A stretch of 64,000 bases of DNA. Origin: Prunella strophiata. Taxonomy: Eukaryota; Chordata; Aves; Passeriformes; Prunellidae. The notes beneath the pieces are model-generated. The model did no database searches. It was not told the origin of the DNA and saw only the letters and a program-made list of their open reading frames with translations. The translations under genes and the position numbers were made by a program. Below, piece by piece: positions 23,001 to 33,339 of this stretch (its first letter is position 1; the number at the start of each line of letters is the position of its first letter). The stretch covers positions 65,502,395-65,566,394 of the forward strand of contig JAZBQD010000014.1 of the NCBI GenBank assembly GCA_036583965.1. The letters are read 5' to 3'.

Positions 23001-26000
23001 CATAGTGATCATCACCCCGTCCCAAGGATTCTCCCAAAGCCTGGAACAGGGGGAAAAAAGGGCCATTATTTCTACTTTGTCTAGTCTGCCAGCACCACCA
23101 CAGCAGAGCATGGTTCACTGCACCACAAACTGCAATAAATTCCACAAGAAATCCCAAACACTGGTCATGAAGCAGCTACAAATGCTACTGAAATTCGTTA
23201 ATCTAGTAAAAATATTTACATCACAATGGCAATATGATTATTTCTGAAAAATTAATCCAACAGTAATTCTTCAGTCATTACCTACTAAATTACTGGCACA
23301 ATTAGCAGCTGTCTGACAGCACTGTATTAAGGGGAACTGTGGGTGCACTGCATTTTTTGAGATCCCCAAAGCCATCAATTAACCTAATTATTTTGTTATG
23401 CTATTTCAATTCTCTAATGCACTGGGGCTTTTCATCATTTAATTCCAATTGTGAATTTGAGGGAACAAATTTAAAAAAAACAAACCAAAACCAAGCAACA
23501 AACCACTAAAAAAGCCCAGCTGTATGCTCCAATACTCCACCATCCTGCCAAAACCTCAAAACTGTAAATACTAACAGCAAGTTTTATAAACATTTTCCAG
23601 TAGGTGTAGTTGGAATACTTCTACTTCTACTGCCCTCATGTTTCCAAAGTGAGTTTTATTTTAAGAAATCTCCTTGATTTGGAGTCAAATTCAATGTAAG
23701 CCTTTATGCTCAAGGCAATGCAGCTAAAGTAACATAAAATTAAAACACGGTGTTTACAAATTTTTTTTTAAAAAGATTGTTTGCATAGCTCAAATCCAAG
23801 CCTGCCCTACTACCACAAAAAGGGGTTATTTTGAGAGCTAACAGATCAATAAAATTCAGCCCAAATGCAACTGCTGCTATCCACTCTGGTACTGCAGTTA
23901 TTTTAAACCAGAACCCCTGGCACCATAACAAAAAACCCAGACTATTTCTTAATAATAATATATTCACTTCAGCTCTCAGTTATAAATCGTATTATTTCTT
24001 ACACACACTTTTGGAAGGATGTTATGAAGATTAACTCCTGCAAAGAGTTTTGAAGATTAAGGGTAAAAGTCTTCAGCTCAAGTTAATGTGCTTTTCAAAA
24101 CATTATCCTGAAATACCAGGTGCTGAATGCATTTCCTGGCACTCACTCTCCACTAACTCACACAAACACCACAGGATTCTTTCAGAACAGATCAGCCATT
24201 TGCACTCAAGTTTCTGGGACACATTATGTCTGCACTTATATTTCCTGTGGTCTGCTTCCTTCTGATGCTCTTTTTTTTGTCCTAGATGTTTTCACATTAA
24301 ACATTCTTTCTGTGTGTCTGTTTTTCAGAGTCCTTCTTCCTTGCACAGGAAAAATTAATTGGTACTGACCTTATTACCCTCTCAAATATTCATTGGAAAG
24401 GCTTTGGTATTTATGACCAGGTAAAGTATTGGAATTAAATTCTCTACTTCTGAAATCTTGGAGAATTAATCTTTACTGTATCACTGCCTTTGCAGGCAAC
24501 ACCTGTTCCCTTTGAGATGAAGTATTGCAAACAAAAACCACTTGAGTTTTCACTTGTTTCTTGTAGGCACCTACAGTGCAACTCCAAGCTTGGAAACCTA
24601 AATTTTCTCATTAAGAATACTTCAAAAGGCCTAAGTCAGCTGTTGAAAAGAAGACAACTTTGTCTAAACAATCCTGAAGCTTCCTCACAGCAATGTACTA
24701 CATCTAACATCCTCTAGTCATGACCTATCCCATACTTCTAGTTCTTCAATAGTAGTATTCTCCTCATGGACTTTCAGGTCATTCTGGGAGTCATCATCTC
24801 CTGCTTCTTGGCCACCCACAATTTCATTCAGATACTGCTGATCAATCTTATCCAAAGCAGCCTTCAGGTCATTTCTCAGGACCCTAGGGAAAAAAAAAAA
24901 AAAAAAAAAAAAAAGAGAATGGTTTATAAAAAAACCCCTCAAGTAAATAAAAGCAGTTCAGTACTGTCACTGTGAGCATCTAACTTCTGTTTAAGGTGCA
25001 AATTCTGTAAAAAAACACATAAGGGTTTAGTGTTGTTTGAATTTAACTGAACTCCAAGAACAGTTTCTGCTTCAGCACTTAACAAAAAGCAGGTGCATGA
25101 ACTTCTGAAGCACTCATACCTATGAAAAATACTTTTTACAGTATTTTCACAAAAAAAAAAAAAAAAAAAAAAGCCTGGAGGATGGAATCAATCTCTAGGA
25201 GTTTCCTCAAGTCATTTTCTCCAAGCAATGCACGGAACCACCCCAAAACAAATGAAAACCAGACCATAACCATCATCAGCTCCACAAGTCTTCACATCTG
25301 CCCTGAAAAAAGCTGTAAATAAGTCTCACTCCTTCAGTGCCAGACATACAACAATAATGTTGTTTCCTTTTATTACAAATTACTTAAACATAGCAGAATG
25401 TTTTATTATAGATTCACTACTTAAAACTCTCAACTTTAGAAGAGGTGACTAAAAAAACCAGAATCAGTTTAAAACCATTATATATAAAGTCAAAAGGTTC
25501 TTTTGAATAGAACACAGAACTCACCTTAACCACAGTCAAAGGATTTGCCTTCTCATCTTGAGACATAAAATATACAGCTCTATAAAGGAGTATGACATTT
25601 CTTACCCTCAGATAAATTCAGCCACTCCACAGGGAATGGATATGCACAGTTACTTCCCCTCTTCCATCATCATACTCAGCTGTCTGGAGCATTTCTATTA
25701 ATCACTCAGTTACTCTAAAAATGTCTGGACCACAAGGCTCAGATTGACTAAGCAACATGCAGAATCCTCCTAGACAGCAACAGGAGTGACTGAAACATGT
25801 AACAAAAATCCAGCACAACCCTATTTATGGGCTCTCTATTTCCTAATCCTGCTCCTGTGATTGATGTTGCTGGAGGGGAAGCTTTCATTAGCAGAGTTTT
25901 TATTTCTAGATCTGTTTATCTTTATTTTAAAGACTTGGAGAGGAAAAGGCTTCCCTTTTATGGGCAGCCTCAGGAAAGACATTTAAAACAATTCAGTTTG

Positions 26001-28853
26001 CCACAAATTAGGGAAGAAAATGCAAATTGTCACTCTGTATGGTTGTAAATTTGTTTAACAGTGAATGCAAAACAAGCCCCAACTGTATCTCCTCACTTAA
26101 CTGATCATTCCTTAAGACAAAATGAATAAATTAATTATATCTTCAAGTCAGTTTTTGAGTTGATGGCTACTTTAAAGGGATGGGGGAAAATGACACTTCC
26201 ATAACAAATTATAGCTCTGGCATCTAGGGATTTGCAAAATTATTTGTATCCCAGACAGACAGTATGCAGTCCTGCTCTTACTTACCTTCTCAGGGGTGCA
26301 CATAATCACAAACACAGGATGATTTTAACAGTAAACAACTGTTCTCTTCTCATTAAGAAGCAGAGGCAGAACAAGCTGGGGTATTAGTGCCACCTGAAAG
26401 CCCCTTTACCAACTGACAAGGGCCTGGTAGGTTTCTAGGGCTGAACTCTCCAACTTAATTGTAATTTGCACAAAACTCTGATATTTAGTTTCATAGGAAA
26501 CATAGTTTCTCAGGAAAAAAAAAAAAAAAAAAAAAGAACAGGTATTCTCTTTGCTGTCTATTGCCCCCCTCATCCTGAAAATTAACAGTTACTGAAAATG
26601 ATTTTCAGTAACTTTTCTAGTGTTACTTATTCATTACCCCACCACAAATAAGTAACCAAGAGCCGGGCTTACCTTGTTCACTTCAGGTGCAAGAATTTCT
26701 ATCTTCCTCAGACGTTGAAATGCATCATAATCTGTTTCTCCAAACAGCCTGATGGGCTCACCCCTCTCTCGTAACCTCCTGATAACCTGAAAAGAATCAA
26801 AGCACCCACTGATGTATAAAGGAAGCAAAATAAAATCCAGAATGACAGATTTATTTACTTTGCTTAGAATAACAAGCTGAGCTGGACTGGAGAGGAAATG
26901 GGAGTATTTTAAGCAGTAGAAAAATGTTCCAGACACTCTACAATCTAAATATAAAATTCCCACGGTATTTCAGTGAAAGGTCATTCCAAATATTACTGAT
27001 CCAAATTTTGCATAAAATCCCAGGCTGTTTGATACAGCCAAACTTCTTCCTGCTCTGACTTGTTCAAACAAATATACAAAAATCATCCCTCTGGCAGAGC
27101 TTAAAAACCATTTTCAAAATCACAAAGGAACTTGACAATAATCTCACTCACCTATTTGTCTTGGCAATAAAAATATGAACTGGGCTGCAGGTTGTCCCAG
27201 CACAGCCACAAGATGATCTGCTGAAAACCCTCATCATTAAGCATTTGGGAAATAGGAAGTCCCAAAATCTGATGGGACAGTTACTTTAAAAGTAGATACA
27301 ACAGAAGTGAAAAAGCCTCCCTCAACTTGATTCAAGCCTCAAACCAAACACAAAACCAACAGCACCCGTTACAAGTCCTGTAAAAACCTGAATATCCTGA
27401 CAAATTAAAGGGAGGTGTAACATGCTTGGATGACCTCAGCTGTGAATTTCAGTATTTCCAAGATCAGAGTGCATTCTGTACTTCTGAACTTCCTGCTTCT
27501 GCTTTGGGGTGTGGATCTGTTTGTGAACTTAAATCCACATAGGCATTTTTACCCTTAGAAAAGGCAAAGAATATCCCAGCTGCTCTGGCTTTAGGACTGT
27601 TTTTTCTAGAGGCTAAGGTGAACTTCCAAAACTTAGTTTCTAAATTTGTGTTCAGACCAACAAGTTACAAAGGAAAGAAGCTCAGAGGAAAAAAAAATCT
27701 TGGAAAAAGTCAGCATGCCATCTTCAGTGCTATCCAAGAATAATGCTGACATTCAGGGTATCACTCTGAAAGAGCTGTAAAATGTTATACAACACCTGTG
27801 TAAATCCCTGTAACAGAGAGGCTCTACCCATCTGCACCTCCCTATGCATTCAATTGGACAGCAGAGCCCTGATAAGTAAAGATGATCATTAACTGCTGAC
27901 TGCAAAAATGGAAGCTTATTATTAAATAAAACTGCCATAAAAAGTACAGTTCACTGGATGAAACAGCCCTAACAAGAAATTTCAGGTGCATTTGCTGTAA
28001 ACTCAAAGAGTTGGTCTATGGTTTTTGATTTTACCTCCTGTCTGGAAAGGGTCATTGGTAACTTTTCCTCTGCCAGTTCAAGTTCCAGCACTGGATTTGA
28101 TGTAGCCAGTGGTTTCTCCTCCTCTTCCTGCTGCTGCACCTACATTCAACAGACAAAGTTATTCATGTGCAATGGAAACAAACCCACATATTGACAAGAA
28201 ATGATGGCAAGATACAGAACTCTGGAACACAGACTTTAGTATGACAATATAAACCTCTAGTTTCATAGTTTTATGGTCCATAATTGCATCTCACAAAACA
28301 ATAAAAGTTCTTGACAGTATCAGTAATAAACTAACACTTCTGCAGGTTGCAGGAAGCAGTCTCTCCAGCAAACAGAAAGGACAATTGCTGAAGTTTGGCT
28401 GTCACTTTAGCAGGCAGATGCCAGCACTGGTGCCAAAAATAGCAAATCCATCCTCTGCCTGTTGACTCCTGCCCCTGTTCCATCCTTCCTACCCATGCAA
28501 GACCATTTGCATCAACGTGTGATGAACCAGAAGATGGAATTTATTCAAACAGAAAACACTCTGACAAACACAAACACTGGTACTGTTCCCAGCCTGCTTC
28601 ACTTCCTCATCCAGCTCCCCAGGAGCAGCACATGCACAGACAGAAGGACAGGAAGGAAAATCCAAGAGTAGGGTGAGAGTGGAGCTGCTTCTTTCAGGGT
28701 CAGTGTCAGTCACAGTGTTTATTACCTGCAGCTTCAGCAAGCTGAGCACAGTTAGCAGTGATCCACAGTTTCTGTTGGGTTTTGAGAGGTAATGCATCTC
28801 TCCAACCCTGTTTTAGGTAATGCACCTCTCTAACAACCTTGCCAGTTTCTTAC

Positions 28854-28897
<44 letters not shown>

Positions 28898-31800
28898 AAA
28901 AAAGACACAACTTCTCATAGGAACAGGATATCTTTAACAACTCTCTTAGTCTAAAAGAAGGTCCCTGAATCAAAGACAGTATTCCTTCTTCATTATTCAG
29001 TATTTTAATAATGCAAAACAACTCTTTGATCAAAGTAACTTTGAGACAGCAGCCATGTAACTACAGCTCCCTGTATAAGCTCAAATTCAACACTTCTGAC
29101 AGCAGGAGCAGACTGCTGGTGGTAATATTCCTATAATAAGGAAACATCTTCAGTGCTCACTCATATCTTGTTTTTCCTTAATTTATTTCCTTTCTGTACT
29201 TGCTAAAAGGGAAACAATCCAATGAATGCCAGAGCAGCCTGCAGCATCCTCTGTGTATTTGGCAGCCTGATCAATCTGAGGAAGGCACTGGGCAGAATTT
29301 TTTTTATTTTTAATAGGCTTTTTATTGTTTCAAGACATAGTGCCAGCCTTGCTCAGGTGTCAGTGTGACTCCATGTGGCTGGCAGGATCCATCCCTGGGG
29401 CTCCAGCTACAATTTTCAGCAATTTCAGATATACAAATCTACATTCAATGCTGTATTAGGAAAAACAGAAAAAAATCAATCCTACAACTACAGATTTTTG
29501 GAATGAACAAGGGAAAGACAATTAAATCAAGTGTTTAACACATAAAGGGAGGGGGGAAATAAAATTTCCAATCAGTGCAGGGAAGGAGGAATTGACAGGG
29601 GACAGAAAACATGAAAGAACAGTGCAAAAACTTTTTAAAAAATATACTCCCAGAGCAGAAGGATACATACAAATTTTAACTTACAAACATTCTTGAAATC
29701 ATAAAGAGATAGCAGCACTGGAAGAAAAGATTTGATCCATTCTGTCAGCTGGACTCCAAATTATAAGCAGTGTCTTTACCACTGTTATTTTGTTTCAGTG
29801 CTTTCTTCAAGCAAGTGAAATTATTCCAACTTATTAAGTCTAAGCAAAGTAAAAAAGCACCTGCATTTAAAAGGAAATCAGTCTGTGTTCCATGTCTCAT
29901 TAACAGAGTAAAGAACCAATGCAGAAATGTGGGAGGCTCTCAAAAGATACTAAATTTAACAAAGTAACTTATTTTAAAACCATTGTCAGGGCTGCATTTC
30001 ACACCCAAACTGGTGCTGCAGCAGCACAGGTAACTCCACTTCAACCACATCAGGTTCTGAAGGATGCAAGCTAATGCTCAAAAGGCACCAGGCAGCCATC
30101 TGCACTTGGAAGAGCAGCTGGATTCACAGAGCTTTCCCATGACTTTAGGCTGCACATTCCCAGAATCATTTTGGCATTGACGTTCAAATGTGCACAAACA
30201 GATCAAGGTTTCAGAATAAGTCACTAACTGGGTAAAGGTCACTTGAAAACAAAGCTCCTATTTGTGCCCTCTAACAGCAAACAAGATTATGAAACTGTCT
30301 TCCCCAGGGAATGCATCCCCCCCTCCCAGACACCCCGGCAGGCAGGCAGGCAGGCACACACACTTGTAAAAGACAACAACATTCTTTCCATTTCAGTAAA
30401 CTTCTTGCCCTGACACCGATAGGAGGCAGATAAAGCCTTCCAGATCACCCATTTGTTGCAAAATGCACCCGAGGTTACCAATTGTTTCTAATATCTTGCC
30501 AGCAAGAACATAAATCTGTTGTTGCACAGCTTCAGTGCTGGGTGGTTAATGGCCAAAACCCAAATACAAATTTAAGAGAGTTGGCAGATCTTTTTGATGC
30601 ACACCCACACTATAGTGATTTCTTTTGGACATTTTGACAATGAAGATCAGATTAAATGATCCAAATGTATCCATTTTTCTCAATAAGGGGAGGAAGGTGG
30701 CTGTATCAGATCCAGTGTTCATGCCTAACAGCACAATTTAATAAGAAAGGAAGACAAGCTTTCATCCCGAGCCACTTCATGCTTTCCACAAATAAAAAAC
30801 AAACAAACAAAAAATAAAGAAACAAAAGCCAAACCATAACACAAACTTAAGTAGCTGTATGTCATGCATATGTTTTCCTGCATTGAAAATGGTTTTGGAA
30901 AGTCATACCTCTCCAGGTGGCTTCTCATTTACAGGCTAATGTATAACATTAACAGATTGAACAAAGAACAACAATTATCATTAACGACATTGATATTGTT
31001 GGAAAAAAAAAAATAAAAAAGCAGACTTCAAAATAAACACACCAAGTCCTGGAAGAACAATTTCCATACCTTGTAGCCACATCTCTGGAAGTAGGCCTCC
31101 TCTTCCTTTTTAGCTAGCTCACTGCGTTTGAAATACTTCTTGTTTCCCTAAAAGAGAGGAGAGCTGTTACCAGTTCACAGTTTTGCATGGTTGAGCAAAA
31201 ATGGCTCAAACTTTCTTACTTGGCTTGGTGAATTCAGCTACATCCTTTCCCAGAGATGCCTACATTGGCACAGAAAGGGAACTAGTTGGAAGCACCTCTG
31301 AAATCAGCAATATAGAGTTACTTTGCAGGAATAGATGTATAAGCAGAATTAAAAGTACTAATGTGATTGCCAGCACTTTAGAAAACCCAAGCTTTTTTGT
31401 CATGTAAGGCCTTGGTGGTCTCTGGTGTAAAGCTTCACTTCAGATGTGCACAACCAGGCCCAGACTGTTTAGATAAACCATTCTAAAGACATCATTTGAC
31501 ATTAAATTGAGGTGGAGAGATCACCTTTATACACAGTATTTTATAAGTTTGCTTGGAGGAGCTTTGTAGAAATGTGCCTGAAAAAATATTCCAGACACAC
31601 AACAGCTGGAAAATGTGGTCACCCCAAAGCATTTCCCTTGATTAGTACAAACTACAACTTCTTCCTTTATGCTTTGCCTGACACACAAGAGCTCTGACCA
31701 CAGCTCTCTACTTCAGCCTCTGATGCCAAAACTCAAATTTAGACACCCCTGAAAGGGGCTCTGCTGTACTGTGGGGTTTTTAGGCACACACACACTGCTC

Positions 31801-32791
31801 ACACCCTGCCCATGTTTGGGGTTTTTAGGCACACACACACTGCTCACACCCTGCCCATGTTTGGGGTTTTTAGGCACACACACACACACACACAGAGCTC
31901 ACAGCCTGCCCGGGTTTGGGGTTTTTAGGCACACACACACACACACACAGAGCTCACAGCCTGCCCGGGTTTGGGGTTTTTAGGCACACACACAGAGCTC
32001 ACAGCCTGCCCGGGTTTGGGGCTTTTAGGCACACACACACACAGAGCTCACACCCTGCCCAGGTTTGGGGTTTTTAGGCACACACACACACACACACAGA
32101 GCTCACAGCCTGCCCGGGTTTGGGGTTTTTAGGCACACACACACACACACAGAGCTCACAGCCTGCCCGGGTTTGGGGTTTTTAGGCACACACACACAGA
32201 GCTCACAGCCTGCCCGGGTTTGGGGTTTTTAGGCACACACACACACACACTGCTCACACCCTGCCCGGGTTTGGGGTTTTTAGGTACACACACAGAGCTC
32301 ACACCCTGCCCAGGTTTGGGGTTTTTAGGCACACACACACACACAGAGCTCACAGCCTGCCCATGTTTGGGGTTTTTAGGCACACACACACAGAGCTCAC
32401 ACCCTGCCCTGTATGGACAGAACGCGGCTGTCGGGAGGAAAGAAACCACGCTCTGCTCACCAAAATCTGCACTGGCTTTTCTCATCTCCCGGTGCCCGAA
32501 ATAAACTAAACCAGCCCCAAGCGCCCATGGAACACGGCGAGGCTGAAGGCAGGCTGCACCCCCGCCCCAAACTCCTCCTGGCTCCTGCCCGCTCCCATCC
32601 CGGCTGTGGGAACCCCGGCCCTGGGCCGCTCCGCGCCCCTTCCCCGGCCCATCCCGGGCCGCTCCCGCCTCACCCCCGGGCCCACACCCCGGGCGGCTCC
32701 TGCTGTCCATGCCGGCCGCCCTCACCCCCAGGAGCTCCTTCTCCTCCAGCTGCTGGCGCTTCCTGCTGATCTCCCTCTTCAGGATGTCCAT
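16925..32791 (-). CDS. PRPF18: PRPF18, pre-mRNA-splicing factor 18 (complete)
   Basis: PRPF18 acts in the nucleus in the second catalytic step of splicing, with the U5 snRNP and SLU7, to stabilise exon alignment. Ten coding exons in transcription order: 32726-32791, 31070-31147, 28035-28139, 26673-26786, 24736-24883, 22972-23040, 22091-22231, 21588-21659, 19276-19431, 16925-17005. All introns are phase 0. The predicted protein is 342 residues, the length I recall for human PRPF18. Domains: a charged N-terminus, a PRP4-like splicing-factor motif at about residues 84-118 ([20 protein letters not shown]), an acidic linker, and the helical Prp18 domain from about 171 to the end. The near-invariant loop [19 protein letters not shown] sits at about residues 275-293. 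Exon 5 carries one surplus base, so the frame is nominally broken there. The gene converges with FRMD4A and diverges from BEND7. Confidence 0.96.
17006..19275 (-). other. PRPF18: PRPF18 intron 9
   Basis: AT-rich intron of 2.3 kb. It holds one CR1 3' end at about 18166-18262. Nothing else recognised. Confidence 0.85.
18166..18262 (+). mobile_element. CR1 LINE 3' end
   Basis: Contains CCCCTGCCAGGGGAACTGGA, TTTTAAGGTCTCTTTCAATC and the diagnostic ending CCATTCTATGATTCTATGA at about 18245-18263. It is 5'-truncated and lies antisense in PRPF18 intron 9. Confidence 0.9.
19276..19431 (-). CDS. PRPF18: PRPF18 exon 9 (conserved Prp18 loop)
   Basis: Fifty-two codons between CTTTTCTCTCCAG and CATCCAG|GTAATG. 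The exon encodes [36 protein letters not shown] and [16 protein letters not shown]. It holds the most conserved loop of the family, which in yeast Prp18 is known to be needed for step two. The frame is intact. Confidence 0.96.
19432..21587 (-). other. PRPF18: PRPF18 intron 8
   Basis: AT-rich intron of about 2.2 kb with a poly(A) run at 21490-21510. No other feature seen. Confidence 0.85.
21588..21659 (-). CDS. PRPF18: PRPF18 exon 8
   Basis: Twenty-four codons, [20 protein letters not shown] then EYVK, between CTCCTGTAG and GTGAAG|GTACGT. Phase 0 on both sides. The first residue is Thr where I recall Asn in human. Confidence 0.95.
21660..22090 (-). other. PRPF18: PRPF18 intron 7
   Basis: Short intron of 431 bp. 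Nothing recognised in it. Confidence 0.85.
22091..22231 (-). CDS. PRPF18: PRPF18 exon 7
   Basis: Forty-seven codons: [47 protein letters not shown]. Acceptor CTCCCTGCAG, donor AAAAGG|GTAAAA. The exon is more GC-rich than its surroundings, as expected of coding sequence here. The frame is intact. Confidence 0.96.
22232..22971 (-). other. PRPF18: PRPF18 intron 6
   Basis: A 740-bp intron. A minus-strand frame of 219 codons is open across almost all of it, but it is out of phase with both flanking exons, has no family resemblance I can see, and is taken as chance. Confidence 0.8.
22972..23040 (-). CDS. PRPF18: PRPF18 exon 6
   Basis: Twenty-three codons, [20 protein letters not shown] then FLK, between CCCCTGTTCCAG and TTGAAG|GTAACA. 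Phase 0 on both sides and intact. Confidence 0.95.
23041..24735 (-). other. PRPF18: PRPF18 intron 5
   Basis: AT-rich intron of about 1.7 kb. No repeat or exon recognised. Confidence 0.85.
24736..24883 (-). CDS. PRPF18: PRPF18 exon 5, one surplus base at its start
   Basis: The exon encodes [40 protein letters not shown] and NTTIEELE, ending ACTAGAA|GTATGG. The only usable acceptor (CCCTAG) leaves 148 bp, whereas phase 0 on both sides and the recalled 49-codon human exon need 147. Reading from that acceptor gives GGT CCT GAG AAA TGA, a stop within five codons. The conserved frame starts one base later, so a surplus base lies in GGTCCTGAG. The polypyrimidine tract is a run of about 25 T. The long homopolymer beside it makes a local sequencing or assembly error plausible. 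Confidence 0.92.
24884..26672 (-). other. PRPF18: PRPF18 intron 4
   Basis: Intron of about 1.8 kb with three long A runs on the plus strand (24890-24914, 25151-25172, 26515-26535). The first of these is, on the transcript, the T tract of the exon 5 acceptor. Confidence 0.85.
24890..24914. repeat. Poly(A) run (T tract of the PRPF18 exon 5 acceptor)
   Basis: Twenty-five A on the plus strand, six bases from the exon 5 border, so the transcript reads about 25 U before CCCUAG. It is unusually long and pure for a polypyrimidine tract. Confidence 0.9.
26673..26786 (-). CDS. PRPF18: PRPF18 exon 4 (PRP4-like motif)
   Basis: Thirty-eight codons: [38 protein letters not shown]. Acceptor TTCTTTTCAG, donor AACAAG|GTAAGC, phase 0 on both sides. 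It contains the PRP4/SFM-type motif shared by PRPF4 and PRPF18. The frame is intact. Confidence 0.96.
26787..28034 (-). other. PRPF18: PRPF18 intron 3
   Basis: AT-rich intron of 1.25 kb. Nothing recognised. Confidence 0.85.
28035..28139 (-). CDS. PRPF18: PRPF18 exon 3
   Basis: Thirty-five codons: [35 protein letters not shown]. Acceptor GTTGAATGTAG, donor CAGGAG|GTAAAA. The start is Gln/Glu-rich and more diverged than the rest; the second half matches the family closely. Confidence 0.94.
28859..28893. repeat. Poly(A) run of 35 bases
   Basis: Uninterrupted A run on the plus strand, T on the PRPF18 transcript strand. No recognisable SINE or retrocopy body precedes it on the plus strand. Confidence 0.9.
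30909..30935 (-). other. PRPF18: Candidate in-frame microexon of PRPF18
   Basis: On the minus strand, ATACATTAG precedes and GTATGACTTTCC follows a 27-bp stretch that would encode PVNEKPPGE. Both neighbouring exons are phase 0, so inclusion would add nine residues without a shift between residues 48 and 49, next to the variable Gln/Glu-rich segment. The polypyrimidine tract is weak. I do not recall such an exon in mammals, and it may be chance. Confidence 0.25.
31070..31147 (-). CDS. PRPF18: PRPF18 exon 2
   Basis: Twenty-six codons: [26 protein letters not shown]. Acceptor CTCTTTTAG, donor TACAAG|GTATGG, phase 0. Lys/Glu-rich helical segment typical of the PRPF18 N-terminus. Confidence 0.95.
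31148..32725 (-). other. PRPF18: PRPF18 intron 1
   Basis: A 1.6-kb intron whose upstream 40 percent is the compound minisatellite at 31772-32409. The remainder is unremarkable, with GC content rising toward exon 1. Confidence 0.85.
31772..32409. repeat. Compound CA-rich minisatellite, about 13 units
   Basis: Each unit reads GGGGTTTTTAGG, then a (CA)n tract of varying length, then AGAGCTCACAGCCTGCCC or TGCTCACACCCTGCCC, then GGGTTTG or ATGTTTG. Unit length runs from about 42 to 60 bp, mostly because n differs. One unit has GCTTTTAGG. It lies in PRPF18 intron 1, about 320 bp from exon 1. On the minus strand it keeps an open frame (repeated VPKNPKPGQ), which is a by-product. Confidence 0.95.
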
Positions 32792-32945
32792 GGCGGCCTC
32801 GGGCAGGCCGCGGGAAAACAACGCCGTCACTTCCGGGCAGGCCGCGGCGCCGCGCGGCGCCCCCTGGCGGCTGGGAGGAGCGGCGGGGGCGCGTCTGTCC
32901 CTCCCCCGAGTGACAAGCGACACACGGGAGGAGATGGCCTCAGGC
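32500..32945 (-). promoter_or_regulatory. PRPF18: CpG-rich promoter region of PRPF18
   Basis: This is a GC- and CpG-rich block around the first exon, with runs such as CCGGGCCGCTCCCGCC and GCCGCGGCGCCGCGCGGCGC. It stands out sharply against the AT-rich flanks. I see no TATA box near the expected start, which fits a housekeeping splicing gene. The upstream edge is bounded by a CR1 fragment at 32929. Confidence 0.7.
32726..32791 (-). CDS. PRPF18: PRPF18 exon 1 with start codon
   Basis: The ATG is at 32791-32789 on the minus strand. Twenty-two codons read [20 protein letters not shown] then LG, ending GGG|GTGAGG. The context GCCGCCATGG is a near-perfect Kozak sequence, which supports this start. 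The exon lies in a CpG-rich promoter block. Confidence 0.95.
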
Positions 32946-32988
32946 TGAGCCCGGAGACGTCTCCATTGGATATTAGGAAAGGTTTCTT
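32929..32988 (+). mobile_element. CR1 LINE fragment next to the PRPF18 promoter
   Basis: GGAGATGGCCTCAGGCTG, then ATTGGATATTAGGAAAGGTTTCTTC, written here in parts as ATTGGATATTAGG and AAAGGTTTCTTC, match the CR1 3' region upstream of its usual end. Similarity stops at about 32988. It lies only about 140 bp upstream of the PRPF18 ATG. Confidence 0.7.
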
Positions 32989-33339
32989 CAGTGTCTATGT
33001 AATATCATACTGTTGTTGGAAGCAGATTGTTTAAAGTGATACACAGTATAATGACAGTAATTATGAGGCACAGCCAAAATATAGCTGCTTTGTATCGAGG
33101 AACGTAGCAAAAGAGGTGGAATATGATTTTTACAGGGGTCTTTCCTTGTTTTAGTACAGCTGGTTTTACAAAGGGGTGCTTGACAGGTTCTTTAAAGAGA
33201 GTCTGTGTGCAATTTATTCAGCTGTCTTCTCTGTTTAGCTTGAAAAATCTTTGGGGAAAAGTCTCTGACTGTGTTTGCACAGTGCCTCATGCGATGGGCC
33301 TTGCTTGCAGATGACAGCTAATACCAGATAAATCATGGC

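Larger units (their letters stand above)
28140..31069 (-). other. PRPF18: PRPF18 intron 2
   Basis: Intron of 2.9 kb. It contains a 35-base A run (28859-28893), a short GGCA repeat followed by CA repeats (about 30337-30364) and a candidate 27-bp microexon at 30909-30935. Confidence 0.8.

Noticed and set aside
28859..28893. Poly(A) run as the tail of a processed retrocopy
   Set aside because: The plus-strand sequence just upstream shows no recognisable gene or SINE body and no target duplications were seen, so a simple homopolymer is the better reading.
30337..30364. GGCA/CA repeat as a meaningful element
   Set aside because: It is a short simple repeat of a very common kind, with no positional link to an exon or promoter.
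32156..32923. Minus-strand open frame of 255 codons covering PRPF18 exon 1 and the minisatellite
   Set aside because: Only the 22 codons from the ATG at 32791 to the GTGAGG donor are family-like. Upstream is 5' UTR in GC-rich DNA, and downstream is intron kept open by a stop-free repeat.
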